From positions 2,232,001-2,296,000 of the forward strand of contig NZ_CP149940.1 of NCBI RefSeq assembly GCF_037948395.1: 64,000 nucleotides of DNA. The letters run 5' to 3'. This DNA comes from Serratia nevei. Lineage in GTDB: Bacteria; Pseudomonadota; Gammaproteobacteria; Enterobacterales; Enterobacteriaceae. Every line of letters begins with the position of its first letter. Position 1 is the first letter of the stretch. The notes beneath the pieces are model-generated. The model was not told where the DNA came from and searched no databases. It worked only from the letters and a program-made list of their open reading frames with translations. Positions 28,019 through 40,185 of this stretch are shown here, piece after piece. Position numbers and translations under genes: made by a program.

Positions 28019-29302
28019 ATGAGTACGATTTCTCCCGATTCAGGCACGCTGACGGCCGCTCAGCCAGCCAAATGGAACAAAACCGACACCGTCTGGATGT
28101 TCGGCCTTTATGCCACCGCGGTGGGTGCCGGCACGCTGTTCTTGCCGATCAACGCCGGTTTGAACGGCCCGCTGGTGCTGCTGTTGATGGCGCTGTTCGC
28201 TTTCCCGCTGACCTATTTGCCGCACCGCGCGCTCAGCCGCTTCGTGCTGTCCGGCTCCAGCCGCGACGGCAATATTCACGATGTGGTGGTGGAACACTTC
28301 GGCGTGCTGGCCGGCAAAATCATCATGATGCTGTATCTGATGGCGTTCTTCCCGATCGTGCTGGTGTACAGCATTTCGATCACCAACGCGCTGGACAGCT
28401 TCCTGATCCATCAGTTCCACGTGGCGCCGCTGCCGCGCATCTGGCTGAGTCTGGCGGTAGTGGTGGTGCTCAATCTGGTGCTGCTGCGCGGCAAAGACAG
28501 CATCGTGGCGGCGATGGGCATGCTGGTGTTCCCGCTGTTGGTGTTCCTGATGGGCATTTCGCTGTACCTGATGCCGAGCTGGAATACCGCCAACTTCGTT
28601 AATGGCCTGGCCGCCACCCGCTTCGACACGCCGGGGCTGTGGCATTCGCTGTGGCTGGCGGTGCCGGTGATGGTGTTCTCCTTCAGCCATGCGCCGATCA
28701 TCTCTTCCTTCGCCTCGACGCAGAAGAGCCTGTATGGCGATAAGGCGGAACGCCGCTGCGCGCGCATCATGCGCTACAGCTATGTGCTGATCTGCGTCAC
28801 CGTGCTGTTTTTCGTGTTCAGCTGCGTGCTGAGCCTGTCCCATGAAGACATGCAGCAGGCGAAAGACCAGAACATCACGGTGCTGACCACGCTGGCCAAC
28901 AAATTCTCCAACCCGCTGATCGCCTATCTCGGCCCGGTAATGGCGATGTTGGCAATGGCCAAATCCTATCTCGGCACCTCGCTGGGGGTGACGGAAGGGG
29001 CGACCAGCCTGATCGACGGCGTCACGCGCGCGGTCGGCAAACCGCTCAGTTCGCGTATGACGCACCGCATCTCGGCGGTGTCGCTGTTCCTGCTCACCTG
29101 GGCGGCGACGGTGTGGAACCCCAGCGCGCTGCACATCATTGAAACCATCAGCGGCCCGCTGATTGCCGCCATCCTGTTCATTCTGCCGATGTACGCGGTG
29201 CGCGCGGTGCCGGCAATGCGTAAATACCGAGCGGCGAGCAACGTATTCGTACTGGTGATGGGCCTGATTGCGCTGTCGGCGCTGATCTACGGCCTGGTGT
29301 GA
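28019..29302 (+). CDS. HAAAP-family amino-acid (serine/threonine-type) permease
   Basis: Inner-membrane proton/amino-acid symporter of the hydroxy/aromatic amino acid permease family (SdaC/TdcC/YhaO group). 427 aa, about 11 helices. N-terminal 'FGLYATAVGAGTLFLPINAG' is the family motif in TM1; 'ALFAFPLTYLPHRALSRF' follows, then 'FSFSHAPIISSFA' around the middle and 'AMAKSYLGTSLGVTEG' later. ATG at 28019 chosen for AAGG upstream and length; the frame is open from 27989. The exact substrate cannot be set by eye. It stands alone between two terminator-like hairpins. Confidence 0.85.
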   Translation: MSTISPDSGTLTAAQPAKWNKTDTVWMFGLYATAVGAGTLFLPINAGLNGPLVLLLMALFAFPLTYLPHRALSRFVLSGSSRDGNIHDVVVEHFGVLAGKIIMMLYLMAFFPIVLVYSISITNALDSFLIHQFHVAPLPRIWLSLAVVVVLNLVLLRGKDSIVAAMGMLVFPLLVFLMGISLYLMPSWNTANFVNGLAATRFDTPGLWHSLWLAVPVMVFSFSHAPIISSFASTQKSLYGDKAERRCARIMRYSYVLICVTVLFFVFSCVLSLSHEDMQQAKDQNITVLTTLANKFSNPLIAYLGPVMAMLAMAKSYLGTSLGVTEGATSLIDGVTRAVGKPLSSRMTHRISAVSLFLLTWAATVWNPSALHIIETISGPLIAAILFILPMYAVRAVPAMRKYRAASNVFVLVMGLIALSALIYGLV

Positions 29303-29307
29303 TCCTC

Positions 29308-29332
29308 AGGGCGCGCCGCTTCCGGCGCGCCT
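29308..29332 (+). terminator. Hairpin after the HAAAP permease
   Basis: AGGGCGCGCCG-CTTC-CGGCGCGCCT, a very stable stem but with only CTTC after it, so a weak intrinsic terminator at best. Confidence 0.5.
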
Positions 29333-29392
29333 CTTCATCCCGCATTACACATCCCTTTGCAATTAATCGCCGGGCAACGCGGCGCGACCTTT

Positions 29393-29411
29393 GATAATGC
29401 TAGCCATTCTC
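29393..29411 (+). promoter_or_regulatory. Fur-like box upstream of the orphan binding protein
   Basis: GATAATGCTAGCCATTCTC matches the Fur 19-mer at 15 of 19 positions, 42 bases before the GTG start of the binding-protein gene at 29453. Fits an iron-siderophore role. Confidence 0.6.
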
Positions 29412-29452
29412 ATTACTATTCCCTGGTTGAATTGTTTACCAAGGAGCTTTTC

Positions 29453-30586
29453 GTGCACCGTCGAATTACTCTGTCGGCGCTGGTTTGCGCCGCCGTGCTT
29501 TCCGCCCCGGCGATGGCCACTACCTATCCGCTGACCCTGACCGACACTTCCGGCCAGACGCTCACCCTCCAGCAAGAGCCAAAACGCATCGTGGTGCAGG
29601 ACGGGCGCGATATTCTCACGCTGGCGCTGCTCGATCGCGCCAACCCGTTCGATCGGCTGGTGGCCTGGAACAACCTGTTGAAGAAAAGCGATGCGGCGAC
29701 CTGGGACATCTTGCAAAGCAAATGGCCGGCGGCGAAAAACATCATCGATATGGGGTTCAGCGACAAGGGCGAAGTCAATCTGGAAAGCGTGATCGCCAAA
29801 CGCCCCGATCTGATGATCGCCCAGCTGCGTTCCAAACCTTCGCTGAGCCAAACCGGCGTGCTGGATAAGCTGAAGGCGTTGAACGTGCCGGTGTTGTTTA
29901 TCGACACCATGCTCAAGCCGGTGGAAAACACGCCGAAAAGCGTGACGCTGCTGGGGGAAACCCTCAACCGCGAAAGCGAAGCCAAGCAATATACCGATTA
30001 TTATCAGCAGCACTATCAGGCCATTCTGGCCAAGACGCAGGCGGTGGAACCCAAGCCGCTGGTGTTCTTTGAAGCCAAGGCCGGCCTGAACGGGCTGGAG
30101 TCCTGCTGCTATACCCACGCCCACGTTGGCTGGGGTGCGTTGGTGGAGGCGGTCGGCGCGCGCAATATCGGCTCTGCGCTGCTGCCGGGCGCCACCGGCG
30201 ACGTGGCGCTGGAAAAAGTGATCAGCATGAAGCCGGACGCCTACATCGTTTCCGGTTCACAGTGGGCCAGCAAGACCAACGCCGCGGTGCCGTTTGGCTA
30301 CGGCGTGACGCAGCAGCAGGTGGATGAGGCTTTCAACCGCATGAAGCAGCGCCCGGGGTTCGCTCAGGTGTCGGCGGTGAAGGAAGGGCGGTTCTACGGC
30401 ATCTACCATAACTTCTACAACCACCCGTACAACATCGTTGGGCTGGAGTATCTGGCGAAGTTTATCTATCCGGCGCAGTTCCCGGATCTGGATCCGGCCA
30501 AGACCTACAGCGAGATCCTCAGCCGCTTTACCGAAGTGCCGGAAGGCAAGGGCATTTTGGGCGCGCAGGCGCCGGCGGGGAAATAA
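29453..30586 (+). CDS. Orphan periplasmic iron-siderophore-type binding protein
   Basis: Class III periplasmic binding protein, 377 aa with a GTG start preceded by AAGGAG. Signal peptide cleaved at about residue 22 (APAMA-TTYP). Family layout: 'LTDTSGQTLTLQQEPKRIVV', 'KRPDLMIAQL', 'NVPVLFIDTML', then 'GWGALVEAVGARNIGSALL' and 'ISMKPDAYIVSGSQW'. No permease or ATPase gene adjoins it: the amino-acid permease precedes and marC follows on the other strand. It is a paralogue of the binding protein at 692-1783. It may share that or another FecCD permease. A Fur-like box lies upstream. Confidence 0.85.
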   Translation: MHRRITLSALVCAAVLSAPAMATTYPLTLTDTSGQTLTLQQEPKRIVVQDGRDILTLALLDRANPFDRLVAWNNLLKKSDAATWDILQSKWPAAKNIIDMGFSDKGEVNLESVIAKRPDLMIAQLRSKPSLSQTGVLDKLKALNVPVLFIDTMLKPVENTPKSVTLLGETLNRESEAKQYTDYYQQHYQAILAKTQAVEPKPLVFFEAKAGLNGLESCCYTHAHVGWGALVEAVGARNIGSALLPGATGDVALEKVISMKPDAYIVSGSQWASKTNAAVPFGYGVTQQQVDEAFNRMKQRPGFAQVSAVKEGRFYGIYHNFYNHPYNIVGLEYLAKFIYPAQFPDLDPAKTYSEILSRFTEVPEGKGILGAQAPAGK

Positions 30587-30590
30587 CGGC

Positions 30591-30619
30591 AACGGGCGCG
30601 ACGATCGCGCCCGTTTTTT
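30591..30619. terminator. Terminator between the orphan binding protein and marC
   Basis: AACGGGCGCGA-CGA-TCGCGCCCGTTTTTT: long stem and T6, right after the binding-protein stop. Confidence 0.9.
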
Positions 30620-30623
30620 ATCG

Positions 30624-31310
30624 TCAGGCGGCCGGCGTATAGGTGGAGATAATCTCCAGTACGCCGTTGATAATGAACTGCACGCCCATGCACACCAGCA
30701 GGAAGCCCATCAGGCGGGAGATCGCCTCGATGCCGCTTTTCCCCACCAAGCGCATGATGGCGCCGGAACTGAGCAGGCAGCCCCACAGGATCACCGCGAC
30801 CGTCAGGAAGATGGCGACCGGCGCCACGGCCAGTACCCAGGGTTCAAAACCCAGCGTGTTCGCTTTGACGCTCGACGCCGAGCTGATGATCATCGCGATG
30901 GTACCCGGCCCGGCGGTGCTCGGCATGGCCAACGGCACGAAGGCGATGTTGGCCGACGTCTTATGGCGCAGCTCGTGCGACTTGCTCTCTACCTCCGGTG
31001 CCTCTTCAGGGCTCTGCTGGGGGAACAGCATGCGAAAACCGATGAAGGCGACGATCAGCCCGCCGGCGATACGCAGGCCGGGGATCGAAATGCCGAAGGT
31101 GTTCATCACCACCTGCCCGGCGTAAAACGCCACCGTCATGATGCAGAACACATAAACCGAGGCCATCAGCGACTGCTGATTGCGCTCTTCGCGCGTCATA
31201 TTGCCGGACAACCCGAGCAGCAACGCCACCGTGGTCAGCGGGTTGGCCAGCGGCAGCAGCAGCACCAAACCCAGTCCGATGGCCTGGAATAACTGCAAAA
31301 TACCCGTCAT
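30624..31310 (-). CDS. marC: MarC family inner-membrane protein
   Basis: Six-helix UPF0056/MarC membrane protein; once linked to multiple antibiotic resistance, its role is unresolved. 228 aa (E. coli MarC 221) and very similar to it: '[20 protein letters not shown]', '[20 protein letters not shown]', '[20 protein letters not shown]', '[20 protein letters not shown]'. ATG at 31310 follows GGAG by six bases; the frame is open six codons further up. The E. coli gene sits beside marRAB, which is not seen here, so the neighbourhood differs. It could also be named as a MarC paralogue. Confidence 0.88.
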   Translation of the reverse strand: MTGILQLFQAIGLGLVLLLPLANPLTTVALLLGLSGNMTREERNQQSLMASVYVFCIMTVAFYAGQVVMNTFGISIPGLRIAGGLIVAFIGFRMLFPQQSPEEAPEVESKSHELRHKTSANIAFVPLAMPSTAGPGTIAMIISSASSVKANTLGFEPWVLAVAPVAIFLTVAVILWGCLLSSGAIMRLVGKSGIEAISRLMGFLLVCMGVQFIINGVLEIISTYTPAA

Positions 31311-31415
31311 AAAAAACTCCCTGTGCAACGTTCAAGCCGCCAGGCGGCGGCCCATGAGCTGAACAGCCTAGCCTGCCGTGTGCCTGGCGGCAATGGGGAT
31401 AGCTCGGAAGGTTAA

Positions 31416-31604
31416 TTAACCGTCGGCCGGCGTTTCCTCTTCGCCATTGCACTCGCCGGCGAGCTCCGGTTCATCCCCACACCCCAGCGGCGCTTCATTG
31501 ACCGCAATCGCTCGCGGCACTGAACGCGCGCCAAAATGCACCCGCCCATACAGCGTCGCTAATACCGCGCATAGCACGACGAGGACTGCGAGTAACCGGT
31601 TCAT
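31416..31604 (-). CDS. Possible small membrane-anchored protein (hypothetical)
   Basis: 62 codons. The N-terminus (MNRLLAVLVVLCAVLATLYG) is a clear hydrophobic anchor or signal, followed by an acidic, cysteine-containing tail (GCGDEPELAGECNGEEET). This looks like a genuine secreted or membrane-anchored small protein, but no strong ribosome site is visible and I recognise no family. It lies upstream of marC on the same strand. Confidence 0.4.
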   Translation of the reverse strand: MNRLLAVLVVLCAVLATLYGRVHFGARSVPRAIAVNEAPLGCGDEPELAGECNGEEETPADG

Positions 31605-31844
31605 ATGTGCATGGGTCTCGGTGGGAGCTGACTGGTATCAGGATAGTGGCTGGCGGCGAAGATCGCCACGTGGAGCAGGTATATCGCCGAGCGGCGATGA
31701 CAAAAATGCGCTGCGCTCGGAAAAGGTGCGCAATTTTTGTGTTTTATGGCCTTTTTCGCCGCAGTTGGCCGGTAAAGGCCGATGTTTCGCATCAATTGCT
31801 ACACCCCGCAGGCTCAGCTGCCTACCATAGGCGCGCTTTAAAAC

Positions 31845-31863
31845 GATAATGAGACTGATTATG
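31845..31863 (+). promoter_or_regulatory. Fur-like sequence overlapping a start codon
   Basis: GATAATGAGACTGATTATG matches the Fur consensus at 15 of 19 positions and forms an interrupted palindrome. It ends in the ATG of the membrane-protein gene, so it would block the ribosome site region or a very close promoter. Could be chance. Confidence 0.3.
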
Positions 31864-32484
31864 CAAGACGAGTTGAAACTTTTACTGGGGAAAATCGGCG
31901 CATTCGCGCTTTCCGGCGCTTTTTTGGCGGCCTTGGTCGGCCTGGTGTTTATCGACGTACACTGGCTGCATAATTTCGTGCATGAAACCTCGCTGACCGA
32001 AGTGGCGCAGGAACTGTTGCTGCTCGCCATCGCCGGTGGTTTTTTCGCCGCGGCCTGGCGACAGGCTGAACGCCGCTCCGCCTGGATGCTGGTCGGCGGC
32101 TTCTTTCTCTGCATGCTGATCCGCGAGATGGACTTCGCCTTCGATGCGCTGTGGCACGGCGCGTGGGTGTGGTTCGCGCTGGCGGTCGCCTTGGTTTGCC
32201 TGTGGCATGCCGGCAGGCACATCGCGGCGACGGTGCGCGGCCTGGCTGATTTCGTGACGCATCCCGGCTACGGCATGATGTGTGCGGGCCTGCTGTGCAT
32301 TCTGGTGTTTTCACGCCTGTTCGGCATGAGCGCGCTGTGGCAAACGCTGATGTTGGACGGCTATAACCGGGTAGTGAAAAACATGGTGGAAGAGGGCTGT
32401 GAACTGCTGGGCTACGGCCTGTGCCTGCTGGCCACCCTGAGCTACATGAAAACCGTTTTTGCGCCGGATGACGCGAAAGCGTGA
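31861..32484 (+). CDS. Integral membrane protein of unknown function
   Basis: 207 aa from MQDELKLLLG (a start 12 bases upstream is also possible). About five hydrophobic segments: near 11-30, 45-63, 73-88, 102-118 and 140-158, with a final one near 180-196. Short charged loops include 'REMDFAFDALWHGAW' and a histidine-containing segment 'CLWHAGRHIAA'. I do not recognise the family. A Fur-like sequence overlaps the start codon (31845-31863). Transcribed toward thrS with a 215-base gap that holds the thrS leader. Confidence 0.75.
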   Translation: MQDELKLLLGKIGAFALSGAFLAALVGLVFIDVHWLHNFVHETSLTEVAQELLLLAIAGGFFAAAWRQAERRSAWMLVGGFFLCMLIREMDFAFDALWHGAWVWFALAVALVCLWHAGRHIAATVRGLADFVTHPGYGMMCAGLLCILVFSRLFGMSALWQTLMLDGYNRVVKNMVEEGCELLGYGLCLLATLSYMKTVFAPDDAKA

Positions 32485-32532
32485 GGGCGGCACTTTATTT
32501 ATCCGGAACAATTTTAGTGATACTATTCGCTT

Positions 32533-32699
32533 AGCCGAATGCGGCTGAGAAGGTATGCGTTCCATTCTGTATACCCAGTGAGGTTTCAATCTGGCAATTG
32601 TGGGCGAGATCTGAAACCTGGCTGACCAAACCCAAAACCCAATTTTCGTACTGCATGTGATCTGTCGTGTGGGTCACCACTGTAGATAAGGAATTATTA
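32533..32699 (+). promoter_or_regulatory. thrS leader with probable autoregulatory operator
   Basis: In E. coli, ThrRS represses its own translation by binding a structured leader whose hairpins mimic tRNA-Thr. The 160-odd bases before thrS here are gene-free, rich in dyads (for example GAGGTTTCAATCTGG ... GATCTGAAACCTGG) and end in TAAGGA ahead of the ATG. The role is inferred from the family and position. Confidence 0.5.
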
Positions 32700-34628
32700 A
32701 TGCCTGTTATTACTCTTCCTGACGGTAGTCAGCGTCATTTCGACCACCCCGTTTCCCCGATGGATGTCGCGCGCGATATCGGCCCTGGCCTGGCGAAAGC
32801 CTGTATCGCCGGCCGCGTCAACGGCGAGCTGGTTGATGCCGGCGATCTGATCGAATCAGATGCGCAGCTGGCCATCATCACCATCAAAGATGAAGACGGT
32901 CTGGAAATCATGCGCCACTCCTGCGCGCACCTGCTGGGTCATGCGATCAAGCAGCTGTGGCCGGATACCAAAATGGCGATCGGTCCGGTGATCGACAACG
33001 GTTTCTATTATGACGTGGATATCGACCGCACCCTGACGCAGGAAGACCTGGATCTGCTGGAAAAGCGGATGCACGAGTTGGCCGATAAGGATTACGACGT
33101 CATCAAGAAGAAGGTCAGCTGGCAAGAAGCCCGCGACACCTTCGCTGAGCGCGGCGAAATCTACAAAGTGGCGATCCTGGATGAGAACATCAGCCATGAC
33201 GATCGTCCTGGCCTGTATCACCACGAAGAATACGTCGACATGTGCCGTGGCCCGCACGTGCCAAACATGCGTTTCTGTCACCATTTCAAGCTGCAGAAAA
33301 CCTCCGGCGCTTACTGGCGCGGCGACAGCAAAAACAAAATGCTGCAGCGTATCTACGGCACCGCCTGGGCAGACAAGAAGCAGCTGAACGCCTACCTGCA
33401 GCGCCTGGAAGAAGCGGCCAAGCGCGATCACCGCAAGATCGGCAAACAGCTCGACCTGTATCACATGCAGGAAGAAGCGCCGGGCATGGTGTTCTGGCAC
33501 AACGACGGTTGGACGATTTTCCGCGAGCTGGAAGCCTTCGTGCGCATGAAGCTCAAAGAGTATCAGTACCAGGAAGTGAAAGGTCCGTTCATGATGGACC
33601 GCGTGCTGTGGGAAAAAACCGGCCACTGGGAAAACTACAAAGACGCCATGTTCACCACCGCGTCGGAAAACCGCGAATACTGCATCAAGCCGATGAACTG
33701 CCCGGGTCACGTGCAGATCTTCAACCAGGGCCTGAAGTCGTACCGCGATTTGCCGCTGCGCATGGGCGAGTTCGGCAGCTGCCACCGCAACGAGCCATCG
33801 GGCTCCCTGCACGGCCTGATGCGCGTGCGTGGCTTCACGCAGGATGACGCCCATATCTTCTGTACCGAAGAGCAGGTGCGTGCCGAAGTGAACGAATGCA
33901 TTCGCATGGTCTATGACGTGTACGGTACTTTTGGCTTCGACAAGATCGCCGTCAAGCTGTCTACGCGTCCGGAAAAACGCATCGGCACCGACGACATGTG
34001 GACCCGTGCGGAAGAAGACCTGGCCGCTGCGCTGACCGAGAACGGCATTCCGTTTGAATATCAGCCGGGTGAGGGTGCCTTCTACGGACCGAAAATTGAA
34101 TTTACCCTGCATGATTGTTTGGATCGCGCATGGCAATGTGGTACCGTGCAGCTCGATTTCTTCTTGCCAGGCCGTTTGGGCGCCTCGTACGTTGGCGAAA
34201 ACAACGATCGCGTCGTGCCGGTAATGATTCACCGCGCCATTTTGGGCTCCATGGAACGTTTCATCGGTATCCTTACCGAAGAATACGCCGGGTTCTACCC
34301 GACCTGGATCGCTCCGGTGCAGGTGGTGGTGATGAATATCACCGACAGCCAGTCTGATTATGTCCAGCAATTGACCAAAAAACTGCAGGATGCAGGCATT
34401 CGCGTGAAAGCGGACTTGAGAAATGAGAAGATTGGCTTTAAAATTCGCGAACATACTTTACGTCGAGTCCCTTACATGTTGGTGTGCGGCGACAAAGAGG
34501 TCGAAGCAGGCAAAGTTGCCGTTCGTACCCGCCGTGGCAAAGACTTGGGAAGCCTGGACGTAAACGAAGTCGTAGACAAGCTGCTGAAAGAGATTCGCAG
34601 CCGTAGTCTTCATCAACTGGAGGAATAA
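32700..34628 (+). CDS. thrS: Threonyl-tRNA synthetase
   Basis: Class II aminoacyl-tRNA synthetase charging tRNA-Thr, 642 aa, identical in length to E. coli ThrRS. Start [11 protein letters not shown] with TAAGGA upstream; 11 extra in-frame codons upstream lack support. Domains: TGS (1-60), editing domain with [10 protein letters not shown] (His-rich site that hydrolyses Ser-tRNA-Thr) about 65-225, catalytic core about 240-535 with 'MNCPGH' (zinc Cys), '[21 protein letters not shown]' motif 2 and a motif 3 region '[17 protein letters not shown]', then anticodon-binding domain to the end. infC follows after three bases. Confidence 0.98.
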   Translation: MPVITLPDGSQRHFDHPVSPMDVARDIGPGLAKACIAGRVNGELVDAGDLIESDAQLAIITIKDEDGLEIMRHSCAHLLGHAIKQLWPDTKMAIGPVIDNGFYYDVDIDRTLTQEDLDLLEKRMHELADKDYDVIKKKVSWQEARDTFAERGEIYKVAILDENISHDDRPGLYHHEEYVDMCRGPHVPNMRFCHHFKLQKTSGAYWRGDSKNKMLQRIYGTAWADKKQLNAYLQRLEEAAKRDHRKIGKQLDLYHMQEEAPGMVFWHNDGWTIFRELEAFVRMKLKEYQYQEVKGPFMMDRVLWEKTGHWENYKDAMFTTASENREYCIKPMNCPGHVQIFNQGLKSYRDLPLRMGEFGSCHRNEPSGSLHGLMRVRGFTQDDAHIFCTEEQVRAEVNECIRMVYDVYGTFGFDKIAVKLSTRPEKRIGTDDMWTRAEEDLAAALTENGIPFEYQPGEGAFYGPKIEFTLHDCLDRAWQCGTVQLDFFLPGRLGASYVGENNDRVVPVMIHRAILGSMERFIGILTEEYAGFYPTWIAPVQVVVMNITDSQSDYVQQLTKKLQDAGIRVKADLRNEKIGFKIREHTLRRVPYMLVCGDKEVEAGKVAVRTRRGKDLGSLDVNEVVDKLLKEIRSRSLHQLEE

Positions 34629-35183
<555 letters not shown>

Positions 35184-35199
35184 GGCTTACAAGTAATGG

Positions 35200-35232
35200 A
35201 ACCCGCGCGGCGCTTGCGCTGTGTGGGTTTTA
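35200..35232 (+). promoter_or_regulatory. rpmI-rplT leader hairpin (attenuator / L20 control region)
   Basis: AACCCGCGCGGCG-CTT-GCGCTGTGTGGGTTTT is a terminator-like stem-loop between infC and rpmI. In E. coli this leader holds the L20 autoregulatory site and an attenuator acting on rpmI-rplT. The function here is inferred from position and structure. Confidence 0.6.
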
Positions 35233-35257
35233 TTCGCCCAACTGATTCGTTGTTTAA

Positions 35258-35479
<222 letters not shown>

Positions 35480-35504
35480 GCCATTTTTTTTGAATTTAGA
35501 ATAA

Positions 35505-35879
<375 letters not shown>

Positions 35880-35887
35880 GTCAGTAG

Positions 35888-35911
35888 AAGAGGGAGCTTG
35901 CTCCCTCTTTT
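35888..35911 (+). terminator. Terminator after rplT
   Basis: AAGAGGGAGC-TT-GCTCCCTCTTTT, directly after the rplT stop; partial termination here would separate the ribosomal genes from pheST. Confidence 0.9.
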
Positions 35912-35996
35912 AATCTTTGTTTTCAGCGACAAATATTGACTTTTATTGGCCGCCGCTATATCACTGGTGGGCAATCATCGACAAGGTACCGCAATC

Positions 35997-36041
35997 ATGC
36001 ACGCAGCTATTTTTCGTTTCTTTTTTTACTTTAGCGCCTGA
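35997..36041 (+). CDS. pheM: pheST leader peptide PheM
   Basis: 14-residue leader [14 protein letters not shown] with five phenylalanines, three of them consecutive (E. coli [14 protein letters not shown]). Ribosome stalling at Phe codons when charged tRNA-Phe is scarce lets transcription pass the attenuator that follows, so pheST is expressed according to need. Confidence 0.95.
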   Translation: [14 protein letters not shown]

Positions 36042-36044
36042 TTT

Positions 36045-36112
36045 CAGGAGGCTTTGCGCGTAAGAAAAGAAACGAAAAGTAGCGCCTAAGCCTCCCTCGT
36101 GGAGGCTTTTTT
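36045..36112 (+). promoter_or_regulatory. pheST transcription attenuator
   Basis: The terminator stem AAGCCTCC-CTCGT-GGAGGCTTTTTT occupies 36088-36112. The upstream segment AGGAGGCTT (36046-36054) can pair with AAGCCTCC in its left arm, forming the alternative antiterminator. Together with pheM this is a classical attenuation system. Confidence 0.88.
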
Positions 36113-36272
36113 GTTTTTGGCCATCGTCCCGCCTTGCAAAGCGTTGCGGTGAGAGCGGCAGGCGTTGAGCGAGCCTTGTGCCTCGCTGGTGAGTCGCCTG
36201 GCCGGCAACGTATTGAAAAGTCTTTGAAGATTGCTCAAAGGCGTGTTCGAATAATAGATAACAATTACTTAG

Positions 36273-37286
<1,014 letters not shown>

Positions 37287-37300
37287 GGCGGGAATATCAC

Positions 37301-39688
37301 ATGAAATTCAGTGAACTCTGGTTGCGCGAGTGGGTAAATCCGGCCATCAGCAGCGAAGCATTATCCGATCAAATCACCATGGCCGGCCTGGAAGTGGACG
37401 GCGTGGATCCGGTTGCCGGCGCGTTTAACGGCGTCGTCGTGGGCGAGGTGGTCGAGTGCGGCCAGCACCCGAACGCCGACAAACTGCGCGTCACCAAGGT
37501 TAACGTAGGCGGCGATCGCCTGCTCGACATCGTCTGCGGCGCGCCAAACTGCCGTACCGGCCTGAAAGTGGCGGTCGCCACCGTGGGCGCGGTGCTGCCG
37601 GGCGATTTCAAAATCAAGGCCGCCAAGCTGCGCGGCGAACCTTCGGAAGGCATGCTGTGCTCGTTCTCCGAGCTGGGCATTTCCGACGATCATGACGGTA
37701 TCATTGAGCTGCCGCTGGATGCGCCGATCGGCACCGACATCCGCGACTATCTGAAACTGAACGACAACACCATCGAGATCAGCGTCACGCCGAACCGCGC
37801 CGACTGCCTGGGCATCATCGGCGTTGCGCGCGACGTGGGCGTACTGAACCAGGTTGCGCTGACCGAGCCGGACATGAGCCCGGTAGCCGCCACCATCGAC
37901 GCCACGCTGCCGATCCGCGTTGACGCGGCGCAGGCGTGCCCACGCTATCTGGGCCGCGTAGTGAAAGGCATCGACGTCAAGGCGCCAACCCCGCTGTGGA
38001 TGCGTGAAAAACTGCGTCGCTGCGGTATCCGTTCTATCGATGCCGTGGTTGACGTCACCAACTATGTGCTGCTGGAGCTTGGCCAACCGATGCACGCCTT
38101 CGATCTGAGCCGCATCGACGGCGGCATCGTGGTGCGCATGGCGGAAGAAGGGGAAACCTTGACACTGCTGGACGGCAGCGAAGCCAAACTGAACGCCGAC
38201 ACCTTAGTGATCGCCGATCATCAAAAAGCACTGGCGATGGGCGGCATCTTCGGCGGCGAGCATTCCGGCGTCAACGGGGAAACTCAGGACGTGCTGCTGG
38301 AGTGCGCCTTCTTCAGCCCGCTGTCGATCACCGGTCGCGCACGTCGTCACGGCCTGCACACCGATGCTTCTCACCGCTATGAGCGCGGCGTCGATCCGGC
38401 GCTGCAGTACAAAGCGATGGAGCGCGCTACGCGCCTGCTGCTCGACATCTGCGGCGGCCAGGCTGGCCCGGTTATCGACGTGACCGATGAAAACGAACTG
38501 CCGAAGCGCGCTACCATCACGCTGCGCCGCGAGAAGCTGGATCGCCTGATCGGCCACGTGGTGCCGAGCGAGCAGGTTAGCGACATTCTGCGCCGCCTGG
38601 GTTGCCAGGTAACCGAACAGGGCGACAGCTGGCAAGCGGTCGCGCCGAGCTGGCGTTTCGATATGGAGATCGAAGAGGACCTGGTGGAAGAAGTGGCGCG
38701 CGTTTACGGCTACGACAACATCCCGGATGTGCCGGTTCGTGCCGATTTGGTGATGACCCAGCATCGCGAAGCCGATCTGACGCTCAAGCGCGTGAAGACC
38801 ATGCTGGTCGATCACGGCTACCAGGAAGCGATCACCTACAGCTTCGTCGATCCGAAAGTGCAGGCATTGCTGCATCCGAATGAAGAAGCGCTGATCCTGC
38901 CGAGCCCGATTTCGGTCGAGATGTCGGCGATGCGTCTGTCGCTGTGGACCGGCCTGCTGTCTGCGGTGGTGTATAACCAGAACCGCCAGCAGACGCGCCT
39001 GCGCCTGTTCGAAAGCGGCCTGCGCTTTGTGCCTGATAGTGCGGCAGATCTGGGTATCCGTCAGGACGTCATGCTGGCAGGCGTGATCGCTGGCCATACG
39101 CACGATGAGCATTGGGATCTGGCGCGCAAGCCCGTCGACTTCTATGATTTAAAAGGGGATCTGGAGTCTGTCCTCGAGCTGACCGGTAAATTATCCGAAA
39201 TTCAGTTCCGGGCGGAAGCCAATCCGGCCCTGCATCCAGGGCAAAGTGCGGCGATTTATTTGCACGGCGAACGCGTAGGTTTCATCGGTGTGGTTCACCC
39301 GGAACTTGAACGTAAACTGGATCTTAACGGCCGCACCGTGGTGTTTGAACTGGAGTGGAACAAGCTTGCGAGCCGCGCCGTGCCTCAGGCGCGGGAGATT
39401 TCGCGCTTCCCGGCAAACCGCCGTGATATCGCCGTTGTGGTGGCTGAAAACGTCCCCGCAGAAGATATTTTGGCCGAGTGTAAGAAAGTTGGCGCAAATC
39501 AGGTAGTTGGCGTAAACTTGTTTGACGTGTACCGTGGCAAGGGCGTGGCAGAAGGTGACAAGAGCCTGGCTATCAGTCTGGTATTGCAGGATACCGCTCG
39601 TACACTGGAAGAAGAGGAGATAGCCGCTACCGTTGCAAAATGCGTAGAGGCTCTAAAACAGCGATTCCAAGCATCCTTGAGGGATTGA
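37301..39688 (+). CDS. pheT: Phenylalanyl-tRNA synthetase beta subunit
   Basis: 795 aa, the E. coli length. Domains in order: N-terminal EMAP/OB tRNA-binding domain (about 40-150, '[19 protein letters not shown]'), B3/B4 editing domain (about 210-390, hydrolyses Tyr-tRNA-Phe, 'RYERGVDP'), B5 (about 400-475), inactive class II-like core ('[11 protein letters not shown]'), and C-terminal ferredoxin-fold anticodon-binding domain ('[14 protein letters not shown]'). Followed by ihfA after four bases. Confidence 0.98.
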   Translation: MKFSELWLREWVNPAISSEALSDQITMAGLEVDGVDPVAGAFNGVVVGEVVECGQHPNADKLRVTKVNVGGDRLLDIVCGAPNCRTGLKVAVATVGAVLPGDFKIKAAKLRGEPSEGMLCSFSELGISDDHDGIIELPLDAPIGTDIRDYLKLNDNTIEISVTPNRADCLGIIGVARDVGVLNQVALTEPDMSPVAATIDATLPIRVDAAQACPRYLGRVVKGIDVKAPTPLWMREKLRRCGIRSIDAVVDVTNYVLLELGQPMHAFDLSRIDGGIVVRMAEEGETLTLLDGSEAKLNADTLVIADHQKALAMGGIFGGEHSGVNGETQDVLLECAFFSPLSITGRARRHGLHTDASHRYERGVDPALQYKAMERATRLLLDICGGQAGPVIDVTDENELPKRATITLRREKLDRLIGHVVPSEQVSDILRRLGCQVTEQGDSWQAVAPSWRFDMEIEEDLVEEVARVYGYDNIPDVPVRADLVMTQHREADLTLKRVKTMLVDHGYQEAITYSFVDPKVQALLHPNEEALILPSPISVEMSAMRLSLWTGLLSAVVYNQNRQQTRLRLFESGLRFVPDSAADLGIRQDVMLAGVIAGHTHDEHWDLARKPVDFYDLKGDLESVLELTGKLSEIQFRAEANPALHPGQSAAIYLHGERVGFIGVVHPELERKLDLNGRTVVFELEWNKLASRAVPQAREISRFPANRRDIAVVVAENVPAEDILAECKKVGANQVVGVNLFDVYRGKGVAEGDKSLAISLVLQDTARTLEEEEIAATVAKCVEALKQRFQASLRD

Positions 39689-39692
39689 ACCT

Positions 39693-39989
39693 ATGGCGCT
39701 TACTAAAGCTGAAATGTCAGAACACCTGTTTGAGAAGCTTGGGCTTAGCAAACGGGACGCCAAAGACCTGGTGGAACTGTTCTTTGAAGAGGTCCGTCGG
39801 GCCCTTGAGAATGGCGAACAGGTAAAACTGTCGGGTTTTGGCAACTTTGATCTGCGTGACAAGAACCAACGTCCGGGGCGTAACCCGAAGACCGGCGAAG
39901 ACATTCCGATTACGGCGCGCCGCGTGGTGACCTTCCGTCCGGGGCAGAAGCTGAAAAGCCGGGTAGAAAACGCCAGCCCGAAAGGGTGA
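39693..39989 (+). CDS. ihfA: Integration host factor alpha subunit
   Basis: DNA-bending architectural protein, 98 aa (E. coli 99), forms a heterodimer with IhfB. '[22 protein letters not shown]' at the N-terminus and the DNA-contacting beta-arm with '[20 protein letters not shown]', whose proline intercalates into the minor groove. Last gene of the pheST-ihfA operon, as in E. coli. Confidence 0.98.
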   Translation: MALTKAEMSEHLFEKLGLSKRDAKDLVELFFEEVRRALENGEQVKLSGFGNFDLRDKNQRPGRNPKTGEDIPITARRVVTFRPGQKLKSRVENASPKG

Positions 39990-40002
39990 GTGACGTGACA
40001 TC

Positions 40003-40030
40003 AAAAAAGGCCGCTTGCGCGGCCTTTTTC
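40003..40030 (+). terminator. Terminator after ihfA
   Basis: AAAAAAGGCCGC-TT-GCGGCC-type hairpin with TTTTT C T8 following; strong intrinsic terminator for the thrS-ihfA region. Confidence 0.92.
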
Positions 40031-40185
40031 TTTTTTTTGGGAAAATTCAGTTTATTCCTAATGGGCAATGTAAGAATTAAATTTATTCATTAAAGCACTA
40101 CGGCGAAAATTTATTTAATCTTATTTGCGGAATATTCTTATATCTTATATCTTATTTCATTTGATGGGTGGCCTTATTTGTCATT

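Noticed and set aside
32856..34454. A 532-codon minus-strand frame opposite thrS
   Set aside because: Shadow of thrS codon bias; no recognisable motifs.
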